A stretch of 10,102 nt of DNA, taken from the NCBI GenBank assembly GCA_964195485.1, contig CAXMPG010000126.1, forward strand, positions 1 to 10,102, given 5' to 3'. The translations under genes and the position numbers were made by a program. Source of the DNA: CAJXZP01 sp964195485 (GTDB taxonomy: Bacteria > Bacteroidota > Bacteroidia > Flavobacteriales_G > Salibacteraceae). Below the pieces are notes generated by a model. That model had not been told where the DNA came from. It saw only the letters and a list, made by a program, of their open reading frames with translations, and did no database searches. Of this stretch, positions 1 to 5,952 are shown piece by piece (position 1 is the first letter of the stretch; each line of letters opens with the position of its first letter).

Positions 1-26
1 AAAAAAGGCCAGGAAAACCTGACCTT
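1..26 (-). terminator. Rho-independent terminator of the AraC/SDR operon
   Basis: Read on the minus strand, a 9-bp stem (AAGGTCAGG / CCTGGCCTT, one G-U pair) closes a TTTT loop and runs into a T tract at the window edge. It starts 27 bases after the stop codon of the dehydrogenase gene at 54-1106, so it fits as the end of that operon. Confidence 0.8.
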
Positions 27-53
27 AAATTTTGAATATTAATTAGCTTATGT

Positions 54-1106
54 CTATTTCTTAAATACGCCATTATCTACCAACTGGCCGAAGAATTCGT
101 TCATCGTTATTTTTATGGGTCTGTAGGTAATTCCGAGCTCTTTGATTCCTTTTGAGTTATCTGCTTTCCAAGAGTAGCCAATGTTATTGGATACAAACTG
201 TCGCGTAATTCCGCTTAATGGTCCTACTAACCATACCAACCATTTTGGTAAATTCTTTTTAGGCAGCGGATAATCAGCTCCGTATTTATCTTGTAATAAA
301 ACACCTAGCCCCAAGAACGATTGGTTCTCTGCTGAAATAATATGTCGCCCTTTAGCTTCTGGACGAAATGCAGCTTGATAATGAGCTTCCGCTACATCAC
401 GTACATCCACACAACCAATGGCAAGGTCTGGCACTCCCATCTTCATGGAGCCATCACCCAATTGTTTTACGATATTAAAACTCTCTGATGTTCCAAAAGG
501 GTTGATTCCAGGGCCAATAATTAGTGAAGGATTTATCACAACTAAATCCCACTTTTTTTGTGCTTTGTTTATTTCCCAGGCTTTTTTCTCTGCAAGTACT
601 TTAGAGTAACTATACGGACTATTGGTTAAAGATGAAGTGGTGTTCCACTGGTCTTCAGTAATGGTTTGATTTGGGAAATCTTGCAAGTCTTTTGTATCTC
701 CATAAATAGAAGCACAACTACTGGTTAAAACCACTCTTTTTACGCTAGATGTAGCATTTACACTCGTCAAAACGTTTTCTGTTCCTTTGAGTGCTGGATC
801 AACCAAATCTTTCTGTGCGTCTTTAATTTGAAGTGTAAACGGAGATGCGGTATGAATCACTAACTCACAGCCCTTCATAGCTTCATCATACGAACCTTGC
901 GTTAACAAATCAGCTTTGAAATACTTTATTTCCCCTTTCGATTTACTTGCAAGCGCATCTAAATATTTTGTTTTTTCTTTACTGTCCGGATTACGAATTG
1001 GTGCGTGAATAGTTAATCCATCTTGTAATAATCGCTCGGCAATTCTTCCTGCTAAATATCCTGTAGCCCCAGTCAATAATACGGGTTTTGATTTATCTAT
1101 ATTCAT
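54..1106 (-). CDS. Dihydroflavonol-4-reductase-like extended SDR (NAD-dependent epimerase/dehydratase family)
   Basis: A 350-residue NAD(P)-dependent oxidoreductase of the extended short-chain dehydrogenase type, closest in style to dihydroflavonol reductases and cinnamoyl-CoA reductases. The N-terminal Rossmann fold shows LLTGATGYLAG at residues 10-20, a glycine-rich loop of the GxxGxxxG kind. An acidic ADLL follows at 65-68, then TSSCASIYG at 128-136 with the catalytic serine region, and the catalytic pair Y165-xxx-K169 in PYSYSK. The INPSLIIGPG segment at 191-200 is typical of this family. There is no signal peptide, so it acts in the cytoplasm. The natural substrate cannot be read from sequence; aldehydes or ketones are likely for bacterial members. 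It is the last gene of a run with the SDR-like gene 24 bases upstream and an AraC regulator before that, and a terminator follows. The family is secure, the substrate unknown. Confidence 0.9.
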   Translation of the reverse strand: MNIDKSKPVLLTGATGYLAGRIAERLLQDGLTIHAPIRNPDSKEKTKYLDALASKSKGEIKYFKADLLTQGSYDEAMKGCELVIHTASPFTLQIKDAQKDLVDPALKGTENVLTSVNATSSVKRVVLTSSCASIYGDTKDLQDFPNQTITEDQWNTTSSLTNSPYSYSKVLAEKKAWEINKAQKKWDLVVINPSLIIGPGINPFGTSESFNIVKQLGDGSMKMGVPDLAIGCVDVRDVAEAHYQAAFRPEAKGRHIISAENQSFLGLGVLLQDKYGADYPLPKKNLPKWLVWLVGPLSGITRQFVSNNIGYSWKADNSKGIKELGITYRPIKITMNEFFGQLVDNGVFKK

Positions 1107-1130
1107 AATTATTTGTTTGAAATCTATTGA

Positions 1131-1796
1131 TTATTTAGCTAACTTCAACATATCTATTGGATTAATAACCGATTGGTCATACCCACTTTTGGTAATATTA
1201 ATCATGGCCAAACCAATTTGAGTAGTGTCCACCACAGAGTTTGGAGCAATCATTTTTATAGTCTTTATAAACCATGTAAGATTATTGACCAAAAACTTAT
1301 ACATTTTACTACTTGGTTCTATCCCACGCAGTGGAATAATTGCTCCAGGCCTAAATGCGAAAGCTTGTCTAAATCCCATCCCTATAATATCATTTTCAGT
1401 TTTTCCTTTTACTCGTGCCCACATAGAGCGCCCTTTCTCGGTAGAATCGGTACCCACTCCAGAAATATATGTAAAGGTCATAGTGGGATTGTTCTTATAT
1501 AATACTCCTGCCAATGCCATAGAATAATCGTAGGTCATTTTGGTATATTGGGCTTCACCCATATTTGCAGCACTTACACCCATGCAATGGTAGCAAGCAT
1601 CATAGCCTGTTAACTCATTGGCTACCGATTCAAATTCAGAAAAGTCAGCATGCATGAGTTCTTCTAATTTAGCGTGTTTTATACCCAATGACTTTCTTCC
1701 TATGGATAAAACCTTCGTTATATCTTTATGGTCCAGACATTCAAGTAAAACACCTTTACCTACCATCCCGGATGCTCCGGTAACTATTACTTTCAT
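1131..1796 (-). CDS. Atypical SDR-like NAD(P)H-binding protein (epimerase/HTATIP2-like)
   Basis: A 221-residue single-domain protein with an N-terminal Rossmann nucleotide-binding loop, VTGASGMVGKG at residues 5-15 (GxxGxxG). A strand-end YISGVG (110-115) sits where SDR enzymes carry their serine (S112). The usual YxxxK pair is replaced by W126-xxx-K130 (MWARVKGKTE), which I recall as typical of atypical SDRs of this kind rather than a defect. FRPGAIIP at 148-155 resembles the post-catalytic segment of NAD(P)-binding epimerase-like proteins. It is cytoplasmic, with no signal peptide. Its ATG is 6 bases downstream of the AraC gene stop and its own stop is 24 bases before the next dehydrogenase, so co-transcription is very likely. 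Whether it is a true oxidoreductase or a redox-sensing NAD(P)H-binding protein cannot be decided from sequence. Confidence 0.85.
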   Translation of the reverse strand: MKVIVTGASGMVGKGVLLECLDHKDITKVLSIGRKSLGIKHAKLEELMHADFSEFESVANELTGYDACYHCMGVSAANMGEAQYTKMTYDYSMALAGVLYKNNPTMTFTYISGVGTDSTEKGRSMWARVKGKTENDIIGMGFRQAFAFRPGAIIPLRGIEPSSKMYKFLVNNLTWFIKTIKMIAPNSVVDTTQIGLAMINITKSGYDQSVINPIDMLKLAK

Positions 1797-1802
1797 AACA
1801 TA

Positions 1803-2708
1803 TTAATTAAGTTCTCTATATTTATTCGGACTTACACCCGTTTTTGTCTTGAACATTCTACTAAAATAATGTGGGTAGTTAAACCCTAAAGCATAGGCGA
1901 TTTCACTCACTGAATCTTCTGAATTCACCAACATGGTTTTGGCTTTTTTAATCAAAAAATCGTTGATATGGTCTTTGGCGCTTCGGCCTGTTTCTTTTTT
2001 AAGCACATCACTTAAGTAGTTCTGTGAAAGGTGTACCTTTTCTGCAAAGTATTGCACGGATGGCACTCCATACTCAGCTAACTGCCCCGATTCAAAATAC
2101 GCCTTTAAGTGATGCGTTACTTGCGAAACAATTTCGGAGTTCTCGTTAGAACGAGTATTAAACTGGCGGTGGTAAAAACGTGCGCAATAGCTCAGCAACA
2201 AATCAATATTTGAAACCATTACCTTTTGACTGTAATCGTCAATGCGTTGCGCGTATTCTCCTTCTATGTTGTGAATGCAATCGTTGAGAACCTTCTTTTC
2301 ATCATCCGATAAATGGAGTGCTTCATTGGCTTCATAACTAAAAAATGAATAATTCTCAATGTCGGTTCCTAATGGATACTTACGAATCAAATCTGGGTGA
2401 AAAAACAACATCCATCCTTCTTTCTTCTCGGATGGTTTCTCTGTGGCTGCAACAACTTGGTTGGGACTCGTAAACATCAATACGCCTTCTTCAAAGTCGT
2501 AGTGATTTCGTCCGTATTGCATTCCGCAATGGCCTCCTTTTAAAGCAATGGTGTATAAGTTCGCAGAAATGCGTTGACCAATCATGTCTTCCATAAAATC
2601 AAGGTCGGCTACATTCACTATACTCACCAGCGGATGCTTTGGTGGTGTTATTTGCAGCGCTTTGTGCAATTCACTTACAGATGATAATTTTAAAATATCG
2701 GTAGACAT
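1803..2708 (-). CDS. AraC-family transcriptional regulator
   Basis: A 301-residue regulator. Residues about 45-110 look like the cupin-type effector-binding domain of AraC proteins (GGHCGMQYGRNHYDFEEGVLMFTSP around 58-82). The C-terminal third, about 195-301, is the AraC DNA-binding domain with two helix-turn-helix units: QYFAEKVHLSQNYLSDVLKK (about 219-238) and VSEIAYALGFNYPHYFSRMF (about 267-286), ending in the usual GVSPNKYREL. It is the first gene of a minus-strand operon with two NAD(P)-dependent enzymes, which it probably controls along with its own promoter. The ATG at 2708 is 18 bases downstream of a good -7 element (2727-2734). The effector is unknown; local regulation of the dehydrogenases is inferred from gene order. 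Confidence 0.92.
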   Translation of the reverse strand: MSTDILKLSSVSELHKALQITPPKHPLVSIVNVADLDFMEDMIGQRISANLYTIALKGGHCGMQYGRNHYDFEEGVLMFTSPNQVVAATEKPSEKKEGWMLFFHPDLIRKYPLGTDIENYSFFSYEANEALHLSDDEKKVLNDCIHNIEGEYAQRIDDYSQKVMVSNIDLLLSYCARFYHRQFNTRSNENSEIVSQVTHHLKAYFESGQLAEYGVPSVQYFAEKVHLSQNYLSDVLKKETGRSAKDHINDFLIKKAKTMLVNSEDSVSEIAYALGFNYPHYFSRMFKTKTGVSPNKYRELN

Positions 2709-2726
2709 ACGTAACTTTTAACATGA

Positions 2727-2734
2727 CAAAGGTA
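2727..2734 (-). promoter_or_regulatory. Bacteroidota-type -7 promoter element for the AraC operon
   Basis: On the minus strand this reads TACCTTTG, an exact match to the TAnnTTTG -7 consensus of Bacteroidota sigma factors, placed 18 bases before the AraC start codon. No well-spaced -33 TTG is obvious; the nearest TTTG lies 26 bases upstream, longer than usual, so the AraC protein or another activator may be required. Confidence 0.5.
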
Positions 2735-2813
2735 GAAGACTAAGGTAGGATGGATAAACACAAATCACATATAATCAAACACTTTTTACAGTAAATTACG
2801 TTTCATTAAAATA

Positions 2814-2837
2814 AACTTTCAATATATATTGAAAGTT
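2814..2837. promoter_or_regulatory. 24-bp perfect palindrome, probable GbsR-type operator 1
   Basis: A perfect 24-bp palindrome with core ACTTTCA-N8-TGAAAGT (2815-2836) lies just upstream of the GbsR/MarR-like gene. Its right arm contains the TTG that serves as the best -33 element, so a bound dimer would block RNA polymerase. The same core with the same 8-base spacing recurs at 3386-3407, which supports a real binding site rather than chance. That the adjacent regulator binds it is inference from position and symmetry. Confidence 0.75.
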
Positions 2838-2857
2838 CGAAAAGTTTATTACATTTG
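2829..2857 (+). promoter_or_regulatory. Promoter of the GbsR-like gene (-33 TTG, -7 TACATTTG)
   Basis: TTG at 2829-2831 and TACATTTG at 2850-2857 (exact TAnnTTTG) are 18 bases apart, within the spacing usual for flavobacterial promoters. The -7 element ends only 4 bases before the ATG at 2862, so the transcript would have almost no leader. The -33 element lies in the right arm of the palindrome at 2814-2837. Confidence 0.6.
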
Positions 2858-2861
2858 TTTC

Positions 2862-3371
2862 ATGGAATTAAACGAAGCAAAAAACAAGTTCATTCAACAA
2901 TGGGGAAGCTTGGGTTCAAAATGGGGAATCAACAGAACCATGGCTCAAATACATGCGCTTTTTTTAATTACCAAAGAACCATTAAGTGCAGAGGAAATTA
3001 TGGATACCCTTCAAATTTCTAGAGGAAACGCCAACATGAATATCCGTACGCTTATTGACTGGAACCTGGTGTATAAAGAAAACAAACTGGGCGAACGGAA
3101 AGAGTTTTTTACGGGTGAAAAGGATATTTGGAAAGTAGGTCAACGCGTAATTAAAATTAGACAACGTACGGAACTTGATCCAATTATTCATGTTCTATCC
3201 GAATTACAACAAATAGAAACCACCGAAAACAATAAAGAAGAAGCAGAACACTTTACAGACCAAATCAACGCCATTAGATCATTGGCTGAGTTAGCGGAGA
3301 AATCGTTGACAACCATTAGCAATTCTAATGAAAGCTGGTTTCTGCGCACTTTCATGAAATTATTTCGATAA
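2862..3371 (+). CDS. GbsR/MarR-family winged-helix transcriptional regulator
   Basis: A 169-residue DNA-binding protein of the GbsR branch of the MarR superfamily. The N-terminus, AKNKFIQQWGSLGSKWGINR (residues 6-25), is characteristic of the branch. The winged helix follows: MAQIHALFLITKEPLSAEEI (27-46), recognition helix SRGNANMNIRTLIDWNLV (53-70), and wing KLGERKEFF (75-83). The C-terminal half, about 100-155, is helical and glutamate-rich and probably mediates dimerisation. I chose the ATG at 2862, which matches the usual family start; an in-frame TTG at 2829 would add 11 residues but lies inside the palindrome and overlaps the promoter. It heads a unit with two small membrane-protein genes. 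Paired palindromes upstream and downstream suggest it represses itself and these genes. GbsR of Bacillus responds to choline, but nothing here points to choline metabolism, so the ligand is open. Confidence 0.88.
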   Translation: MELNEAKNKFIQQWGSLGSKWGINRTMAQIHALFLITKEPLSAEEIMDTLQISRGNANMNIRTLIDWNLVYKENKLGERKEFFTGEKDIWKVGQRVIKIRQRTELDPIIHVLSELQQIETTENNKEEAEHFTDQINAIRSLAELAEKSLTTISNSNESWFLRTFMKLFR

Positions 3372-3385
3372 TTTTTTTAATTTAA

Positions 3386-3407
3386 ACTTTCAATTATTAC
3401 TGAAAGT
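3386..3407. promoter_or_regulatory. Second copy of the ACTTTCA-N8-TGAAAGT operator
   Basis: An inverted repeat with 7-base arms identical to those of the palindrome at 2815-2836 and the same 8-base spacer length. The spacer sequence differs (ATTATTAC against ATATATAT), so the arms rather than the centre are conserved. It lies 14 bases after the regulator stop codon and 16 bases before the start codon of the first membrane protein. No good -7 element follows it, so it could act on an internal promoter of another type or as a roadblock to read-through. Confidence 0.7.
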
Positions 3408-3423
3408 ATAATAACTAAAGAAA

Positions 3424-3798
3424 ATGAATTACAACACAATTGGATATCTCACCTACCTCCCCATCATCGGTTTTATAACCGTTTACATTGGGAAACAATG
3501 CCACACCCACGGGCTCATTTTCGTGAAGCAGGCCATTAATGAGGAGTCCACCGCAGAGGCCGTAAACAATATGCTTTTGGTGGGTTATTATCTCATCAAC
3601 TTAGGCTATGCAGTAATGGCACTCACCCAATGGAGGTTCATTGATTCTTGGGCAGAACTGGTTTCAGAAATTGCTTCCCAAATAGGTTATATCGTCATCA
3701 TCTTAGCCGGCTTGCATTACGTAAACATCCTCACCCTATTAATTGTACGGAAATTTAATACTCATAATAAAAACAACACATCATGGAAAATTCACTAA
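3424..3798 (+). CDS. Small three-helix membrane protein of unknown function (paralogue A)
   Basis: A 124-residue protein that I do not recognise as a named family. It has three hydrophobic stretches: residues about 4-22, 49-68 and 86-110. The loop between the first two (about 27-48) is charged and carries KQAINEESTAEAVNNML. The short C-terminal tail is basic and asparagine-rich. It aligns along its whole length with the next gene product: shared elements are YLPI in helix 1, a charged loop ending in N-x-L/M, VGYYLINLGYAVMAL against IGFYLLNVGFALLIL in helix 2, and ASQIG against ASKIG before helix 3. No cysteine or histidine metal site is obvious. It lies downstream of the GbsR-like gene and its second operator copy, and its end overlaps the next gene by 16 bases. 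It probably sits in the inner membrane; the function is unknown. Confidence 0.75.
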   Translation: MNYNTIGYLTYLPIIGFITVYIGKQCHTHGLIFVKQAINEESTAEAVNNMLLVGYYLINLGYAVMALTQWRFIDSWAELVSEIASQIGYIVIILAGLHYVNILTLLIVRKFNTHNKNNTSWKIH

Positions 3799-4205
3799 TT
3801 GTAACCGCGTATGCTATTTATTTACCAATAGCCATCATTTTAACAGTACTAGTAGCTAGAAACTTATTTAAAAACTCCAAGGTATTTATGTTAGATATTT
3901 TTCATGGTCGAGATGAAATTGCCTTGGCTACCAACCGTTTATTTGAAATTGGATTCTATCTCTTGAATGTAGGTTTTGCCTTGCTCATCTTAGAAATAAG
4001 CAAGTATCACGACTTTGATACTACGCAAGCTTTAATAGAAGTACTCGCCTCAAAAATTGGAGGATTCTCTATCTACCTCGGAGTGGTACTTTTCTTGAAT
4101 TTATTTATGTTTTTTAGAGGGCGTAAAAAATCAAATGAGAGTAAAAATCACGTTCAGCCAAAACCAAAATCGTTAGAAGATTTACCTGCGTATCCTGCAA
4201 AATAA
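3783..4205 (+). CDS. Small three-helix membrane protein of unknown function (paralogue B)
   Basis: A 140-residue protein related to the preceding gene product. Hydrophobic segments are at about 5-24, 53-72 and 92-113. The loop between helices 1 and 2 contains FMLDIFHGRDEIALATNRLFEIG (about 35-57), and ASKIGG precedes helix 3. Unlike its partner it has a hydrophilic, lysine- and proline-rich cytoplasmic-looking tail, about 115-140, ending in LEDLPAYPAK. The ATG at 3783 lies inside the end of the upstream gene in another frame, giving a 16-base overlap that suggests translational coupling and a fixed ratio of the two proteins. A terminator follows the stop codon. I recall similar proteins in flavobacterial genomes as unannotated membrane proteins. 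A hetero-oligomer with paralogue A is a reasonable but unproven guess. Confidence 0.75.
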   Translation: MENSLIVTAYAIYLPIAIILTVLVARNLFKNSKVFMLDIFHGRDEIALATNRLFEIGFYLLNVGFALLILEISKYHDFDTTQALIEVLASKIGGFSIYLGVVLFLNLFMFFRGRKKSNESKNHVQPKPKSLEDLPAYPAK

Positions 4206-4227
4206 GGCGTAAACCATTTTAGAATTG

Positions 4228-4262
4228 AAAGCACTGGCATTTAAAATGTCGGTACTTTTTTT
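4228..4262 (+). terminator. Rho-independent terminator of the GbsR/membrane-protein operon
   Basis: A 14-bp stem (4228-4241 with 4245-4258; one C-A mismatch and two G-U pairs) closes a 3-base loop and runs into a seven-T tract. It begins 22 bases after the stop codon of the last membrane protein gene. Confidence 0.75.
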
Positions 4263-4272
4263 ATGTGTTTGA

Positions 4273-4390
4273 TTATCCCGAAGGGATAAAATATTTATAA
4301 TTAACTGATGTTTTTAAATCCATTCGACCCCATCAGGGTCGTATGTCTATATTATATAACGCGCTATAAATATGCGAACCCTTTAGGTTC
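4273..4390. repeat. Hairpin-rich intergenic element resembling a REP/BIME-type interspersed repeat
   Basis: Three short hairpins are spread over about 118 noncoding bases: TTATCCC-gaa-GGGATAA (4273-4289), CGACCC-catca-GGGTCG (4325-4341) and GAACC-cttta-GGTTC (4376-4390). The outer two are inverted copies of each other: the reverse complement of the first region reads TATAAATAT-N5-CCCTT, and the third reads TATAAATAT-N5-CCCTT as well. This mirror layout around a central hairpin is like bacterial REP/BIME elements, and similar GC-rich hairpins with TATAAATAT flanks are, from memory, scattered between genes in Bacteroidota genomes. It follows the terminator at 4228-4262. The repeat status cannot be proven from one window. 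Confidence 0.6.
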
Positions 4391-4465
4391 AGCCTTTAAT
4401 TTATTCTAGTAAATAACCAAATTACCACTTTACAGTATTTTCAACCCTCCATTCAATTGTTTCTA

Positions 4466-4473
4466 TATTTTTG
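4466..4473 (+). promoter_or_regulatory. Candidate -7 element for pnuC
   Basis: TATTTTTG matches TAnnTTTG and lies 22 bases before the pnuC ATG, leaving a short leader. No convincing -33 TTG is seen at the expected spacing. The leader is too short for a thiamine-pyrophosphate riboswitch between this element and the gene. Confidence 0.35.
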
Positions 4474-4495
4474 GCCACCGTAAAACGAAATCAAA

Positions 4496-5107
4496 ATGTG
4501 GCAAGAAATACTGAATTACGCAATTAATATTGATCATCTAGAATTGGCTGGGTTGGTTTTTGGGTTACTGGCTGTTTGGTTTTTGATTAAGCAAAATATT
4601 TTGACTTGGCCTGCCGGAATCATCTACGTCTTGATATCGTTCGTGATTTTTTGGCGTATTCAACTGTATGGCGATTTCTTATTGCACATCTTCTTTTTGG
4701 TGCTCAATGTCTACGGCTGGTTTTATTGGGCTAAGAGCAGCCAAAAAGAAGACTTACCCGTTTCTTCGCTCACCTTGAAAGACAACTTACTATTGGCTGG
4801 TTTAACCGGAATTGGAATCTTCGTGTTTGGTTATTTCTTACAACACCTTCCTTATCTTATCAGCGGGTTAGAGCCAGCTTCCGTTCCTTATTGGGATGCG
4901 ACTACATCTATATTAAGTGTTACCGGAATGTGGCTCACCACACGCAAGAAAATTGAAAATTGGTATTATTGGTTATTGGTAGATATTATTGCTTCGGTAA
5001 TTTATATTTATAAAGGAATATACTTTTATTCTTTTCTATATGCCGTCTACATTATTATGGCGGTATGGGGTTATCTGGAATGGAGAAAGAGTTGGCTTAA
5101 AAATTAA
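4496..5107 (+). CDS. pnuC: PnuC-family nicotinamide riboside/vitamin transporter
   Basis: A 203-residue inner-membrane protein of the PnuC family, which takes up nicotinamide riboside for NAD salvage (other family branches carry thiamine or riboflavin) by facilitated diffusion coupled to phosphorylation in the cytoplasm. Family landmarks are WPAGIIYVLISFVIFW (about 38-53), LYGDFLLHIFFLVLNVYGWFYW (57-78), and the C-terminal NWYYWLLVDIIASVIYIYKG (155-174) followed by LYAVYIIMAVWGYLEWRKSW (181-200). About seven hydrophobic segments are present and the length is close to the family norm. The ATG at 4496 follows an A-rich stretch usual for Bacteroidota starts. It is transcribed alone. Its TAA overlaps the stop codon of the convergent modC gene by 4 bases. 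The substrate is uncertain, since no kinase or vitamin gene is adjacent. Confidence 0.9.
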   Translation: MWQEILNYAINIDHLELAGLVFGLLAVWFLIKQNILTWPAGIIYVLISFVIFWRIQLYGDFLLHIFFLVLNVYGWFYWAKSSQKEDLPVSSLTLKDNLLLAGLTGIGIFVFGYFLQHLPYLISGLEPASVPYWDATTSILSVTGMWLTTRKKIENWYYWLLVDIIASVIYIYKGIYFYSFLYAVYIIMAVWGYLEWRKSWLKN

Positions 5108-5952
5108 AGAGCCGCTTTCACTTCCAACCTAATTTCATTTCCAACTTGAAGTCCTTTTAATTTTTCTTTGGAGAGTTCTATTCGCACTACTTGTGTACCC
5201 AATAATACAGAAACGTGATTTGTAGCTTTATCTATGGCTAAAACAGCCCCCTTTACTATGGATTTCTCTTTGGAGTAATGATCACTGAATACTTCTAAGG
5301 GTGTACCGTACGTAGCTACCATTCCATCTTTAATTACTACTACCCTATCCGACATCTTAATGGTTTCCGCTACATCATGACTCACCATAATCGTGGTTAA
5401 GTCAAAGCGTTTATGGACTTCCAAAAGATAGTTTTGTAGCTTAAAACGCATACTGCTATCTAGGGATGAAAGTGGTTCATCTAATAACAGAATTTGAGGC
5501 TTTTGCACTAGTGCACGCGCTAATGCCACACGTTGCTTTTGTCCGCCCGATAATGTTTCGGGTTTTCTGTTTTGAATATGACCTAATTCCATTATTTCAA
5601 TTAAGCAAGAAATAATGGCAATGTCATCGCCTTTAGGCAAAGCAAATAGAAGGTTATCACGTACCGACAAATGCGGGAATAAAGCAAAGTCTTGAAAAAC
5701 GAAGCCTACATTTCGCTTCTGAGGCTTAACATTTATCTTTTGCACATCATGAAACCATATTTCTGAACATGCTTCCAATGAACCCGAATCCGGAGTAATT
5801 AATCCGGCAATAATGCGCAGTAAAGTGGTTTTCCCAACTCCTGAGCCACCAAAAATGGTCACCAATTCACCATGGTTTATGGCTAGTTTGAAGTTGATAT
5901 AAAAATCGCCACCTCGTTCCTCAAAATTTTTATTTACCGCTATATTAATCAT
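5104..5952 (-). CDS. modC: Molybdate ABC transporter ATP-binding protein ModC
   Basis: The 282-residue ATPase that powers molybdate (or tungstate) import by ModABC on the cytoplasmic face. All ABC motifs are present: Walker A GGSGVGKTT (35-43), Q-loop Q87 in VFQDFALFPHLSV, signature LSGGQ (134-138), Walker B ILLLDEP (154-160), D-loop SSLD, and switch H192. After the ATPase domain only about 50 residues remain (about 230-282), enough for one short TOBE/Mop-like barrel; classical ModC proteins run to about 350 residues with a fuller Mop domain. The ATG overlaps the modB stop by 4 bases (ATGA), so translation is coupled. It is the last gene of the fetAB-modABC run and meets pnuC tail to tail with overlapping stop codons, which leaves no room for a private terminator. 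Confidence 0.92.
   Translation of the reverse strand: MINIAVNKNFEERGGDFYINFKLAINHGELVTIFGGSGVGKTTLLRIIAGLITPDSGSLEACSEIWFHDVQKINVKPQKRNVGFVFQDFALFPHLSVRDNLLFALPKGDDIAIISCLIEIMELGHIQNRKPETLSGGQKQRVALARALVQKPQILLLDEPLSSLDSSMRFKLQNYLLEVHKRFDLTTIMVSHDVAETIKMSDRVVVIKDGMVATYGTPLEVFSDHYSKEKSIVKGAVLAIDKATNHVSVLLGTQVVRIELSKEKLKGLQVGNEIRLEVKAAL

Noticed and set aside
418..1806. Several plus-strand open frames of 60-110 codons opposite the two dehydrogenase genes
   Set aside because: They are antisense to genes with clear family motifs, show no recognisable domains and have no start signals; they are shadows of the real frames.
2829..2861. TTG start for the GbsR-like protein, adding 11 residues
   Set aside because: The extension runs through the palindrome and the -7 promoter element, and the family normally begins at the ATG at 2862.
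2982..3191. A 69-codon minus-strand frame inside the GbsR-like gene
   Set aside because: It lies wholly opposite a confident winged-helix gene and has no family features.
4273..4390. The hairpins considered as a CRISPR array or riboswitch
   Set aside because: There are only three hairpins with dissimilar cores, no regular spacers and no cas genes, and the element ends about 75 bases before the candidate pnuC -7 element, so it would probably not be in the pnuC transcript.
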